A DNA stretch of 23,836 nt from NCBI GenBank assembly GCA_004802725.1, contig SGPM01000388.1, positions 1 to 23,836 on the forward strand. Direction: 5' to 3'. A program made the translations under genes and the position numbers. The DNA comes from Antrodiella citrinella (taxonomy: Eukaryota; Basidiomycota; Agaricomycetes; Polyporales; Steccherinaceae). This document shows positions 9,720-20,798 of the stretch, in pieces. Position 1 is the first letter of the stretch, and each line of letters starts with the position of its first letter. The notes beneath the pieces are model-generated. The model was not told the DNA's origin. It worked only from the letters and a program-made list of their open reading frames with translations, and did no database searches.

Positions 9720-10972
9720 AATGTAGAGACAAGGCCTCTCAGCCGAGGCTATTGTCCCGTCTTTGGTTCGTCCAGAATGGCAACTGTTGTTTTGATGATC
9801 CCAAAACGGCAATCACGCGCACTGATCAACATCTGAAAAACAATAAGGGGCGCTTACACGAATCCTGTGCTTCGAGGTTCCGTCGTCAAACACCTTGGTT
9901 TCTGGGAGGTTGGCAAGATATTCGCGGGCGCATTTCGCGTTTTGCATAGCTGGAATGCCTCCGTCAAGTCTCGGGGCCCGACGCCATCTCTGAGATCAAC
10001 CGACAACCTGAGCGATGTGTAAGACGGAATGTAAAGCATGTGCCCGCGCCAAGATGATTACACGCATTGTCACGTAGGCACACAGTTCCCAAGGGCAGGC
10101 GTGAACACGCCTGGTTGGACTGGTTAGGCAAGTGGCCCACGTACTTCCGATAGGCTATGAGGCTGAACAATAAGCAAACGCGCGGCCAGAAAACAATACT
10201 GCATACCCTCAACCCGGCCGTCCTATTGTGATGGATAGTCTGAGCAATGCAGGAATCTTCGAAGGGAACAAGCCAAAGATGAGCTCGTCCTCATGTCCGT
10301 TGAGAATTCACAAGGACCTGTCACCGCTCACGGAGAAAGGCGTCAACATTCTTGGACAAAGAGACTTCCTCTTCTTGATGCTCGGGCGCCCGGATCGTGG
10401 TCAAAAGTCTCTCTCCTGCGGCCCAACCGGTCCTTGTATTTCTCGACTCAGGAATGACTGACCGTTTGATCTTGTCAGTGCTTGTCGATTAGATGCAGCA
10501 CTAACGGATGTCCCAATGTGCATGTTTCTTTATGTAGGTGTAGCTAAACGGCACCAGGTTCCTGGTGGTTTGATATTCGAGAGTGCTGGGTACGGAGAGC
10601 TATCGGAGAAAGAATCAACAGAGAATGGACAGCCAGTGAAAGGAGGACAAGCCATAAAGTTCCTGGACCTTTATGATCTGAACAGACTTTGAACACTCTG
10701 TGAACAAGCTGTAGTTTGTACTTCCACGTGTGTTTAGCGCTCAAAAAGCTATCTGCGATTGCCAAGAAAGATCAGAATTTACCTCTCTGTACGTTCCGAA
10801 AACTGCATTTACGTCAGCTACGTATCTCTCCATATTGTTGACTGACCATCGCGAACGTGAACACTGTGTTGGACGGTACAGACGACCGACGACTCCTGAA
10901 CCATGACCCTGACATTTTGGTACCGTGTCAAGCCGCTTGCCGCCCAAGATCCGAACGTTGCCAGCTACATCC
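9720..10972. other. Long intergenic region, no gene recognised
   Basis: About 1.25 kb between the promoter of the DUF7330-like gene and the FMO start, the largest coding gap in the core. Several open frames of 60-95 codons exist on both strands (for example 10228-10461 plus and 10741-11022 minus). They show no family motif, no signal peptide and no consistent splice continuation, and the last runs antisense into the FMO first exon. The region should contain the FMO promoter; no clear TATA box was seen close to its start. Confidence 0.4.
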
Positions 10973-13397
10973 ATGAAGGTCGTCATCATAGGTGCTGGAC
11001 CGGGAGGTCTGGTGATGTGCAAGACGTTACTCGAGGCTGCGACAGATGAGTTTCCATTTGATCCTATCGTGTTGGAGCAAGAGGATGGTATAGGAGGAAC
11101 GTTCCGGTATCGGTCGTATGAGGTGAGTCTGGACTCTGTAGCGAATTCTTTGCCTCCAAAACAGGAGATCTGAATACTTTATTCGTAGAATGCAAACTTG
11201 GTATCTTCTAAGCAATTGACCGCGTTCTCGGACTTTCGTCTGCCGCTATCACATGCAGACCATTTATCGCTGGAGGTGTGTGCTACGCACTGAGACTTAC
11301 CGTAGCGCTCGCTTACTGCGCTCTTCAGGAATATGTAGAATACCTGGAGGCGTATTGTAAACACTTCAAGATAGAAGATCGTATGCAATTGCGGAGCAAG
11401 GTCGTGAAAATATCAAGAGCACCGCAAGGCGGTCATCTGGTCACGTATGTGCGTCAGCAGGATGGTCAATGGGATGACAGTAAGCAATGCCACTATCCCC
11501 CGATTCTAAACCTCAATTCTCTTGCAGCTCCCGCTGTCATACATGCAAATTATGTTGCTGTATGTACTGGCCTGCATGTTGTTCCAGCGGTACCCGAGTT
11601 AGATGGTATCGATTATGTATTGAAGAGCAACGCCAACGCCGAGATCAAACCGGCCGTATACCACTCTGCGCAGTATAAATCACGTTCACAGCTTACTGGA
11701 AGACGAGTCATGATCTTGGGTACGGGAGAAACTGGTATGGACATCGCATATGAAGCGGCCAAGGCTGGCGCGAAGGAGGTCACGCTTTGTACCAGGGGAG
11801 GGTAAGATCCACGCGTTCTCAATTGTAATGTCTCTGACGTCTTGGCATACAGGTTCTTGTCCTTTCCCAAAGTGCTTGTGAGCATCTCTTCGGATTTCGT
11901 GGAAGTCAAAGCTAATGCGCTTCCGCAGAATGATTTCTCCGTCTTCGGTTTCAAGTTCGAATCTAAGGACCCAGTCCCCATCGACGGGTTGATTACCAAC
12001 TTTGCAGAGACTGCATATGTCGTATGTAGTTCATTACATGTATTCCGTTCGTATCGCTGAACATATCGACAGCATCCCTGGGTGGCGTCTTCACATTTAC
12101 GTTGGTTGTAAGTCGAGGCTGTGTTAATATGCGTTGTCAAACTGAATAACATGATCAGTGTCTCTGACTTTGTGATCAAACGCGTTCTGTGGGTCTTGAC
12201 AGGTGAGTTGCGAATGCTGTATGCTCAGTCGTGTTACCTGAATGTGATCATAGGAACGCAGGCGGGATGTAATCAATGGGTACTCGATTCCGATGTCTGT
12301 GTCTGCAATGTCTGATGATGATCCCAGGTTGGTGAACTCCCATCTGAAAGGTTAGGCCGTGCGTACGTCTTCCTGAACAAGGTGAGTCTCGAAACGTCCG
12401 CTTGTCTTCATCCTGTGAGGGCTAATGGCACTCAGTCGCACAAAGCCATGCCATACATCAACCGGCCCTACCGCAATCGGCTCAAATTCATGGATTACCT
12501 CTCATCATACATCGATCCTCCAGAAGACATGCCTCCACACACCGACTTCGCCGTCGAACTCGCGCCGTTCCCCACGCACTTCCTCCCGTCTGGACGCGCC
12601 GTCTTCCCGCTCTCCAAACGCAAGGACGCCATCCGCATGGCGCGGAAAGACGTGCGTCCCGATACGGTGATATTCGCGACGGGTTACACGCAGGACTTTG
12701 GGCTGTTTGACTCAGAGGGCGGGTATCCAACACCGGGAGACGCGGATGTGCGCAATATCGTAAGGATGGGAGACGAGAGCGTGGCGTTCATCGGTTTCGT
12801 GAGGCCTGGTGTCGGTCAGTAACTCCCCGCCCGTACTCGTCGATCAGTTTCGTTCTCATGCCGTCTGTGTTTGTGTTTTGCAGGCGCAATACCTCCGATC
12901 ACGGAGATGCAGGCGTTCTTCTGGATCTCGTTGTTGAAGGGCCAAGTGCAGAAACCGCTTCCGCTCCCTCATTACCATCTCCTTGTGAAGGAAACTGCGC
13001 GCATCAAGTACGGCGTCGACCACGGCACGTACATGAGTACCCTTGCCAAGGATATCGGTGCCGCCCCAGGGTTATGGGAGCTCTGGAAGGAGTACGGGAC
13101 GCATGTCCTGCTGTGCTACTGGTACGTCCGACTTCACGCTCGGGCATCTGTTCCGCGACTGACGTCGACCCCGCGCACAGCTTCGGCGCTGCGTTCACCC
13201 CGTTCTATCGATTGGTAGGCCCTTTCAAGACATACAACGTCGTGCATACCGTCCGGACGGAGTTGTGGGAGACCATCACGCGACGCGGCGTCGGGGGGAA
13301 TCTCCTGATGGGCGTGATACCTATGGTGTTCTACGGGTGGTTGAACTTACTGGCGTGGATAGTGGAGAAGAGTTGCAGAGTTGTCGGGCTTATATAA
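10973..13397 (+). CDS. Flavin-containing monooxygenase with C-terminal membrane segment
   Basis: Twelve exons (10973-11122, 11189-11275, 11329-11479, 11528-11801, 11853-12021, 12073-12107, 12159-12202, 12254-12279, 12328-12381, 12436-12814, 12884-13121, 13181-13397) give 607 aa in phase. The FAD-binding GAGPGG (7-12) sits right after the ATG. An FMO-like segment KPAVYHSAQY precedes the NADPH-binding GTGETG (194-199), and ATGY (411-414) matches the family's later conserved motif. SSKQLTAFSDFRLP and ETAYVHPWV are also typical. Enzymes of this type oxidise N- or S-nucleophiles with NADPH and O2; the substrate here is unknown. The last 35 residues or so include a hydrophobic stretch (LLMGVIPMVFYGWLNLLAWI) that may anchor it to the ER, as in animal FMOs. 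It ends 97 bp from the convergent RAD18 stop. Confidence 0.88.
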
Positions 13398-13494
13398 TAG
13401 ACCGTGGGTCGTATGTTATTCCATTCCATAGTGAGTATATGTGCATTGTGACCTATCCTATCCAGTGACCTCCATACGCACTCTCCACCAAACC

Positions 13495-15085
13495 TCACGA
13501 GTCAAGCACAATGGCCTCAGGACCCTCCCCACTCCGCTGTACGATTCCCAACGCATGCGGAGTACTGCCATCGACATCTATGGGTGAGCTGCTCTGTATG
13601 CTTCTCGACGGGTTCGTAGTAGCCCTCGCCTTCGCTATCAGGTCTGCATACACCTTCTTGTTGTCCCTCTGTCCAGTCAAATATGAGGACGCGAGATCCA
13701 CTGCAAAGTCAATGAGACGCACCTCGTATTTTTCGTCGTCTAATGCGACTGGTTTCTTCTGCTTCAGTTTCTCCCAAGCAGCTAAATCCCTCCGTAGCTG
13801 GTTGAGGGACTTCCGTTGTGTAGCGTCTAAGTTGGCGTTAAATATGATGACCCAGCTGCACGGGACGGTCAAGCAGGAATTATGCTACCAGGGTTGGTCA
13901 GACTTACCGATGATGACGGGCTACCAACTCTTTCTCATCACCTGTCGTAGGCAATTCCAGGTCTTGAAGCATCTCTCTCAGACGTTTCGGCTTGACGAGC
14001 TTGTACGATGCTTTCGGCAATGGCTCTGCGTCGGCTTCGACTGGGAGATCCGCTTTCGACCTGTTCCAACATCGCGTCAGCCCATTTAAGGAGGATACAG
14101 AGCACGTACCGTGGCTTCCCCTTCCCTGAGATTCCTTCTGCGTTTCCGAAGAGCTTCCCCCACCCGTCCTTCTGTTTCTGCTTCGACTTCTTGTCCGCAG
14201 ACGAGTACGACTTGCAGTTGCTGTCGATGTGCTGGTTTATGGTGCGTATTGGTACGACTTGACTGCATATGGGGCACTCAGACTCTTCAGGGGCTGATGT
14301 GGACAGGTGTGAGCTAGCATGTGGAAAGCAGATGGGCACATACAGTTCGAGCCTGAGGCCTTCGGAGCCGGTGAACTACCACTGGGATTCCTCTCATGTC
14401 GTTTCCCCTTGTCTATCTCATGCTTCAGCTACCAAAACTATTGCGGACAGCTGAATTGACTCACCAGCCAGATTACTCCTTTCTAATTGGCTGACCGCGA
14501 CCTCCACTATATCATCCTCATCCTCAGTTTGCGGACTTCGTTTGCGTTTCTTTGGACTGGCTTGGCCGATATCGTTCCGATGTGTATTTGAAGGTGGCGG
14601 GGTCCGTGATTTCTCTAACCATCGCGTCCGACATCGCTCTTCTTCAGCTAGGAGCCCGAGGATGAATGGTCTGCAACAGACGTGTCATTCACAACGCGCT
14701 TCACAATGCGCACTTCCAAACGTACCTAGCCAAATTCCAAGCCTTCACTGCGTCTTCTAGCTTTACATTCCTCCGTATATGTGATTCGCTAGTTGGTGCT
14801 CTGCAAATTGGGCAAGTTTGCTTGTCTAATAGCGGCAGCTCCTGACGTATGCACTATTTCGACACCAGGGGTCATTACCTGATCTAGTATACGCGTATAA
14901 GAACAACGTACCAAGGAACAGAAACAATGACCGCACCCTATGGTCACCGGTGCGGTGTATACCTCCTTGCATATATTGCACCTCAGCGATTCATCAAGCT
15001 CGCGGAGACCGGGTGCAACAGAAGAGGGCGGAAAGTCTTCTGGTGAAGGTACATCTTCGTCCAAAAAGTTGTTGGACGCCTGCAT
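13495..15085 (-). CDS. RAD18: RAD18 E3 ubiquitin ligase (RING, UBZ, SAP)
   Basis: Exons 15085..14912, 14853..14726, 14670..14465, 14293..14110, 14060..13908 and 13855..13495 give 401 aa. The C3HC4 RING has ligands C36, C39, C51, H53, C56, C59, C72 and C75. The UBZ4 zinc finger is C176-x2-C179-x11-H191-x4-C196. The SAP domain spans about 254-291 (RLREMLQDLELPTTGDEKEL, then WVIIFNANLD), followed by the expected C-terminal region for RAD6 binding. RAD18 with the E2 RAD6 mono-ubiquitinates PCNA at stalled forks and so opens translesion synthesis and template switching. The first intron ends at an AAATAG acceptor (14854) that supplies Cys59; a CAG 12 nt further on would remove it. The start follows the usual N-terminal pattern (DVPSPEDFPPSSVAPGLREL). 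Confidence 0.92.
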
Positions 15086-15914
15086 TTCAACAAAGTAGAG
15101 ACGAATCAAGAGGCAAGTTCTAGTTAGGAGGAGCAAAGGAGCAATCAAATAACGCGTTGGCGCCGAACGCGTCGGTCGCGTCTGTGGCGCTGGTCAACAA
15201 ACCCACGTGGGGTAGACGCCCGATTGTAGATCGTTGAGTCGAATCGAGAATTATTCTGGCGACCAAAGACTCCTCCCATCTCATCAATATGTGAGCGATT
15301 TTGGTCGTGAGATATGACAATCACTAATTGCTCGTGTGGGCCTATCGCTGCCAAGTCATATGGTGTCGGACATTGGGACCAGTCGTTGTATGGTTCAAGT
15401 CCTACAATCACACCAACGTGGTATCTACTACTTATCGGACTACTCATGTGCGCAAGAGTATCGTATGTTTCGATACTAATAATAGACCCTCGCAATACGT
15501 TGCTGCATGGGCACCACAGTGACTCCGCGGCACCAGGTTTGTCTCCACTTCGCCTGGCTAAACAACGGTCGGGCGCCCCGCGCGCATGTGTAGTCCTCTG
15601 ATCATGATCACTCATGCTCTAGCTCCCAATCAGATTGTTCTTCGAACGCGCCCGTGCTTCTACTCGTATGCGTTGCGCTAGATATTACACGACTGGTAGT
15701 CGCGCTCTACCGTTTAGTCCACATGGCTCTTTGAGCCACCTATCAAAGAACAACAAGGAAGGCCTCAAGCCATGCGAAGTACCGTGTGGTCCTGCAAGCT
15801 CAGCGTGTCAATGATACTGCATCAATTGCGACCAATTGTGCGGATGATGCCTAGTGGTCATCTCCATACGAACATTAACCAGTACGATGGAGTCGCGAAC
15901 ACCTGCACAAGACC
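15086..15914. other. Intergenic region upstream of RAD18 and the second protease
   Basis: About 830 bp between divergent genes, expected to hold the RAD18 promoter and upstream elements of the protease gene. A 156-codon open frame runs on the minus strand (15615..15145) without a recognised domain. A short hairpin with a T-loop-like GGTTCAAGTCC lies near 15388-15411, but no tRNA can be folded around it. Confidence 0.4.
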
Positions 15915-15922
15915 TATATAAG
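15915..15922 (+). promoter_or_regulatory. TATA box of the second protease gene
   Basis: TATATAAG, 108-115 nt upstream of the ATG at 16030. The leader from here to the ATG is similar to the leader of the left-edge paralogue, which places the transcription start about 30 nt downstream in both. Confidence 0.7.
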
Positions 15923-16029
15923 CCGTCTGGGAGACACTGTCCAATCCTCAACAGGTTCACCTGTCTTGTGCATCAGCTCCCCGGTCTACTTGTACTTCAG
16001 CAGTCCACCTTTGCTCTTCATTTGTCACT

Positions 16030-17588
16030 ATGTTTTGCAAAGCCAGCTTGATCACCGTCGCTCTCGCTCTCCTCGCGACTGCGAGCCCCATCGCTCAGCC
16101 TGAGCCTGTGGCTGAGGGCATTAGCATTCCTTTGACCAAACGTAGTTCATTGACCAGGGCCGACGGTACTTTCGACCATGACAGGGCGATCATCCAGACC
16201 ACGAGGACGCTCAAGTGAGTAAACCCTTGTCTATGCAAGTGTCCGTGAAGGCTCATACAACTATCATACTTTGCAGCAAGCACCGTCAGAACTTGATCAA
16301 CCTTGAGGCCAACCGCGGCAAGGAGGCCTTCAACCCCGGTGCTGAGATCCTGGAACGCGCTGTCCTCCCCGGGCACCTCGCCAAGCGTCAGAGCGAAAAA
16401 CTCACGGACCAGGAAGACGATACTGAATGGACCGGTACGATCTCCATCGGTTCCAACAACCAGCAGTTTGTCATCGACTTCGACACCGGTTCCTCCGATC
16501 TCTGGGTGCCTAATGCGTCCAAATGCACCGGTTGCTCGGGCAAGCACACCTACAGCTCTAGCAAGTCTAAGACGAGCAAGGCCCAGAGCGGCACGTTCTC
16601 GATCGGGTACGCTGATGGATCCTCCACCTCTGGACCTATCTTTACCGACGATGGTGAGTTGTCACACTCTGTGCCTGCTTGGATTTTGCTTACGATCTAT
16701 TGTAGTCACCATCGCCGGAGTCGAGTCTACCAACCAGTACTTTGCTGCCGTCACTGATTTGTCAGCGTTCTCCGATGACCCTCTTGACGGCATTCTCGGC
16801 CTTGCCTTCCAGGACATCTCCAGCCTCAACGCGGTATGTATTTTTCAGCGCACTTTTCAACCTCTCGGTGCTCACACGTCATTTTCGCAGCCGCCCTTCT
16901 TCCAGAACGCGTTCTCTGAGGGCGCCGTGCCCACAGGTGAATTCGCATTCAAGCTCGCGTCCACCGGCTCGACACTCTACCTCGGTGGTACCGACACCTC
17001 CCTGTATACTGGCTCCATCGAGTTCCACGACGTCACCAACAGCGGATACTGGCAGACCTCCGGCGGATCTGCAGTGGTCGCTGGCAAGACTGTCGTGTCC
17101 AAGTTCGACGCGATCATCGACTCCGGTACTACGATCATGTATGGCCCTGCTGCCGATGTCAAGAAGTTCTACGCGGCTATCCCGGGATCGAAGGAGTACG
17201 ACACCAAGAACGTGATGTACTCGTTCCCTTGTGACGCTGTTCCCGACGTCGCATTCAGCTGGGGCGGTAAGGAGTGGGCCATCACTGCCGACAAGTGAGT
17301 ATCACTTAGCTTCAACGTGCATTATCTCTTATCTCGAATCCTTCACAGCTTCAACCTCGGAACGGAGACTTCGGGTTCTAGCCAATGTGTCGGCGCGCTC
17401 TCCGGCCAAAACCTCGGTCTCGGTACTGGTGTCTGGCTCCTCGGTGACAGGTACGCTCGCACTCACACCTCGTCTTCTGTTCCTGCCGTGTCTGATCGGA
17501 AGTGAATGCTCTGTTTAGCTTCATGAAGAACGTCTACACCGTCTTCGACGTCAGCAAGAACGCTGTTGGCTTCGCTGAGCTCAAGTAA
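16030..17588 (+). CDS. Secreted pepsin-like aspartic protease (A1 family), complete
   Basis: Exons 16030-16214, 16277-16653, 16706-16833, 16891-17294, 17349-17450 and 17519-17588 give 421 aa. A signal peptide (about 1-19) is followed by a propeptide with a likely Kex2-type site, LAKR (96-99), before the mature domain starting near TEWTGTISIG. The two catalytic aspartates are D131 (FDTGSSDLW) and D307 (IIDSGTTIMYG). A flap-like GTFSIGYADGSS and a Cys145/Cys148 pair are present. The end, NAVGFAELK, is the normal pepsin end. It should be a secreted acid endopeptidase used in nutrient acquisition. The tail-to-tail neighbour at 18011-19576 has the same five intron positions and phases, and the left-edge copy has a near-identical first exon. 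No truncation or lost catalytic residue was seen. Confidence 0.95.
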
Positions 17589-18010
17589 CCTTGAGCGCAT
17601 CCGCCTTGTGCTTTCATTGTACGAAAAGGTGTACAAATTATTCTATTTGTATCTATCCATCCCATCATTGTCCTATCATTGCCCTATTGCGTCTCGTTTG
17701 AGACTCTGTTGTACTATCCACTCTTTCAATGCATTATCCATGTCGTCGTCTTCATGTCATGCTAGTTGTGAAACTGTTCCCGTACAATTGCACATCAACG
17801 CGAGTGTCATTGTTCAAGCATGACTAACGGTGCAAAGATGATAGAGAAAGAACTTCAAGGACAACAGACAAGGCTTGCCGACTACATACACAAGATAATC
17901 TGCAAAGAGAACCCATGCCAACAACTTGAATATAACGCCCAGAGTCCAAAGCAAAAAGTAACATAGCACAGATATCAATGCACGGACGGCTCACAGCTAT
18001 CATATGCAGC
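17589..18010. other. Convergent 3' region between two protease paralogues
   Basis: 422 bp between the stop codons of the tail-to-tail protease genes. It is AT-rich after 17625, with alternating pyrimidine-rich stretches, and probably carries the two 3' UTRs. No gene was recognised. Confidence 0.45.
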
Positions 18011-19576
18011 CTATCTGAGGGTAGCGAACCCAACTTTATCCTGACCGAAATCGAACACGGTATAGGTGTTCTTCATGAAGCTGACGAAGTCCCATCACCA
18101 AGTTTAGGAGATGCATATCTACAGAGATCGAGGGAGACGTACCTGTCACCGAGGAGCCAGACGTTGTTCCCAAGGCCAAGATCTTGGCCAGCAAGCGCAC
18201 CAACGCAAGATTCTTCATCGGCTTGTCCCAAAACGAAGCTGTTTAGGAATCGGGACCATCAGAAATCGATCGGCACGGCACATTCAACCTCGCACTCACT
18301 TCTCAGCAGTGATAGCCCAATTCTTGCCACCCCAACTGAACGCGACGTTAGGGACAGCATCACAAGGGAAAGAGTATAGCCCGTTATCAGAGTCGTATAC
18401 CTCCGACCCAGGAATCGCCGCGTAGAACTGCTCCACGTCGGCAGGAGGCCCATACATGATGGTCGTGCCCGAGTCGATGATGGTGGCGAAGCCAGACACA
18501 ACGGGCTCTCCGTTGACCAACGCCTCTGCGCCAGAGGCCTGCCAGAAACCATTTCCGACGACGCTGTGGTATTCAACAGAGCCGGTGTAGAGCGAGGTGT
18601 CGGTTCCGCCGAGGAAGAGTGAAGAGCCGGCCGAAGCGAGCTTGAATGCGAAGACTGGATTGGGTATGCCTCCTTGCGCATACGAATTCTGGGCGAATGG
18701 GTTCTGTACAAAGAAAGTAAGCTTTTTCAGTACGTGATCGAATCAAACTGAACACGGACGGCTCTAAGTTCGGAGATGGAAGGGAACGCCAAACCGAGGA
18801 TTCCGTCGATGGGATCGCTATTAAAGATGCTTGAGAGTGTAGTGACGGCAGAGAAGGTCTGAGAGGCGGACTTCACGCCGGCAATGGTCACTGAAAGAAC
18901 ACAATCATCACAACTAAAGACGGATTGTCGTCTGTAAAATAACGACAATTACATACCGTCATCGCTGAAGATTGGGCCAGAAACGCTAGACCCATCGGCG
19001 TACCCGATAGAGAATGTACCGCTCTTTTTTTTACTGGTCCTAGACGCAGATGAGCTATACGTGCGCTTGCCTGCGCATCCGGAGCACCCGTTGGCGTTTG
19101 GCACCCAGAGGTCGGAGGAACCAGTGTCGAAGTCGATGACGAACTGTTGGCCGTTGGAACCGATAGAAACGGGGCCAGTCCACTCGGTGTCGTCATTCTG
19201 GTCAGTGAGAGACTCGCTCTGACGCTTGGAGAGGAGATACTCTGGAAGGACAGCGAGCTCCTTGATCTCAGCACCAGGGTTGAAGGCCTCTCTGCCAAGA
19301 TTGGCCTCGAGGTTGATCAAGTTCTGGCGGTACTTGCTAAAGGAGTGATACTTTCGTTGAATCTCACGAACACGCGCAGAGGTGACGGTGACGGCGCACT
19401 CACTTGATTGTCTTGTAGGTCTGGATGATGGCCTTCTCATGGTCAAAAGTACCATCGGCCTTAGTTAAAGAGCTGCGTTTGGGCAGGGCAATGCGAATGC
19501 CCTCCTCCTGGACGGTGGGGACCGCAGTCGCAAGGAGAGCGAGAGCAACAGTGACCAAGCTGGTTTTGGAGAACAT
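18011..19576 (-). CDS. Secreted pepsin-like aspartic protease (A1 family), second complete paralogue
   Basis: Exons 19576..19404, 19336..18957, 18890..18760, 18703..18300, 18238..18143 and 18080..18011 give 417 aa. It has a signal peptide (MFSKTSLVTVALALLATAVP), a propeptide ending at SKR (94-96) and catalytic aspartates D128 (FDTGSSDLW) and D305 (IIDSGTTIMYG). Exons 4 and 6 have exactly the same lengths (404 and 70 nt) as in the paralogue at 16030, and all intron phases agree. The propeptide lacks the QPEPVAE segment of the other two copies, so it is the more distant member. An in-frame ATG at 19654 lies only 10 nt from the TATA box and is probably not transcribed usefully, so 19576 is preferred. 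The donor of the third intron (GTCCGT) is weak. Confidence 0.93.
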
Positions 19577-19663
19577 CGCGACAGAGCAAAGAGAGCTGGC
19601 GACGAGAAGAACAAGGGAGAATACCGAGGAGAGCCTGCCATAATTTGGTAGCACCTAGGCAAC

Positions 19664-19671
19664 CTTATATA
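19664..19671 (-). promoter_or_regulatory. TATA box of the third protease gene
   Basis: TATATAAG on the minus strand, 88-95 nt upstream of the ATG at 19576. The spacing matches the other protease copies and helps choose 19576 rather than the in-frame ATG at 19654. Confidence 0.7.
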
Positions 19672-20798
19672 GGTCCTGTTCATCGGTGATTGGAACCATA
19701 CCGCCACGAGACTCAACGATCCGAGTAGCCAGATGCAGGTCCTCCTGCAGCAAAGTTCTGAGAAGCAGATCGGGTCAGCTCGAAAGTGCTACCTATCAGT
19801 CCCTACAGGGCAAACTCAATACTTCCTAGTATGGCTAGGGGTGTTGAGTCGTGGGGTATTGGGCGGATGACAAAATTGAACACGCCATGGCAGAAGTAGC
19901 AATTGAAAGGACCATTCGTGATTGTCTTTCGGAGTCATCTACCGAGTAGATGCAAGTGGGAATTGATGGCTTCCTTCCTACGTATGTGAAGCCTAAGCCT
20001 CATTCTTCGCTGGTTGCTATAGGAATGCGATAATATCAGGACAATCGGTGCATTTTTTGGTAAAATTCCTGCTGCACTTACAAACAAGTTACAAACCATT
20101 TTGCTTCAACATCGCGAACTTCTGTAGGTTATATCACTAGTCACGGTGTCGGGTGACCCTGGCAGTATCGGTGACAACGAATAGTTGGCGGTTACAGTTC
20201 GCCAATTATTTATCGGCAAACGCCACGCGAACTGTCCCGATTCCCGATTGGGCGACGCCAAATGCTTCCTCCGCCGCTGAATCTCGTCGTCTGCGTTGAC
20301 TTACAAAACTTTACAGTCATCATCTGATGCATTGAGCTGCGTATTGTCAACATATTGTCCCTCTCAAAAAATAGCTCAATATCACCGCTATATCTTTCGA
20401 TGGTCCTGCTTTTCTTCCCCACGCACTGCGCCACAGCACACAATTCAAGGACCCTACTTCCGTCGAAATTTGACGAGGCTGGGCGAACGGCAATGGTAAC
20501 AGTCCAGTCCACGGTCTTTGGGTACTTCCGAGTGACACCTGCACCATTCTGCGTACATGGTCAATTCATTCGTCTCAGGATGATCACCGAAGGTGGCCCG
20601 ATAGATAAAAGACTGGTCCGAGGTTCAGACTACGCCGCAAAGTGCCACCGTATAACAGCAGAACCGACTGTGGACACACGTGAACATACACTCGGGACAT
20701 GCATGCGCCTCTGCGCCTCCATGCGGCGTGAGTCTGCGTGAAGGATTATAACATTTGTACACGGGCACCTAATCTGCATTGCTGGCCTCCAAATGACT
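19672..20798. other. Long intergenic region, no gene recognised
   Basis: About 1.1 kb between the protease promoter and the 3' end of the agmatinase gene. It includes a small inverted pair TTGGCG/CGCCAA at 20185-20205 and overlapping short open frames on both strands at 20210-20741, none with a recognisable motif or splice continuation. Confidence 0.4.

Noticed and set aside
10228..10461. A 77-codon open frame in the long gap before the monooxygenase
   Set aside because: No domain, signal peptide or splice context, and composition not distinct from the surrounding intergenic sequence.
14841..14849. RAD18 exon 2 starting after the CGTCAG acceptor as the main form
   Set aside because: It removes a RING zinc ligand that the family always has; the acceptor 12 nt upstream restores the normal C-x2-C spacing. 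The downstream site is kept only as a possible alternative.
15388..15411. T-arm-like hairpin containing GGTTCAAGTCC
   Set aside because: The stem needs a bulge, and no acceptor stem, D arm or anticodon arm can be placed upstream at the right distances, so it is not a tRNA.
15145..15615. A 156-codon open frame on the minus strand upstream of RAD18
   Set aside because: No recognised domain, arginine-rich end, no splice continuation into RAD18 and no supporting promoter. It could be a species-specific gene, but the sequence alone does not support it.
16303..17298. A 331-codon open frame in another frame of the protease gene
   Set aside because: In exon 2 it is a shifted-frame shadow (Ser/Arg/Pro-rich). 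It runs through introns 2 and 3 and only coincides with the true frame in exons 3 and 4. The spliced protease explains the region.
19577..19654. Upstream in-frame ATG that would extend the third protease by 26 residues
   Set aside because: It lies only 10 nt from the TATA box, and the downstream ATG gives the same MF.K start as both paralogues.
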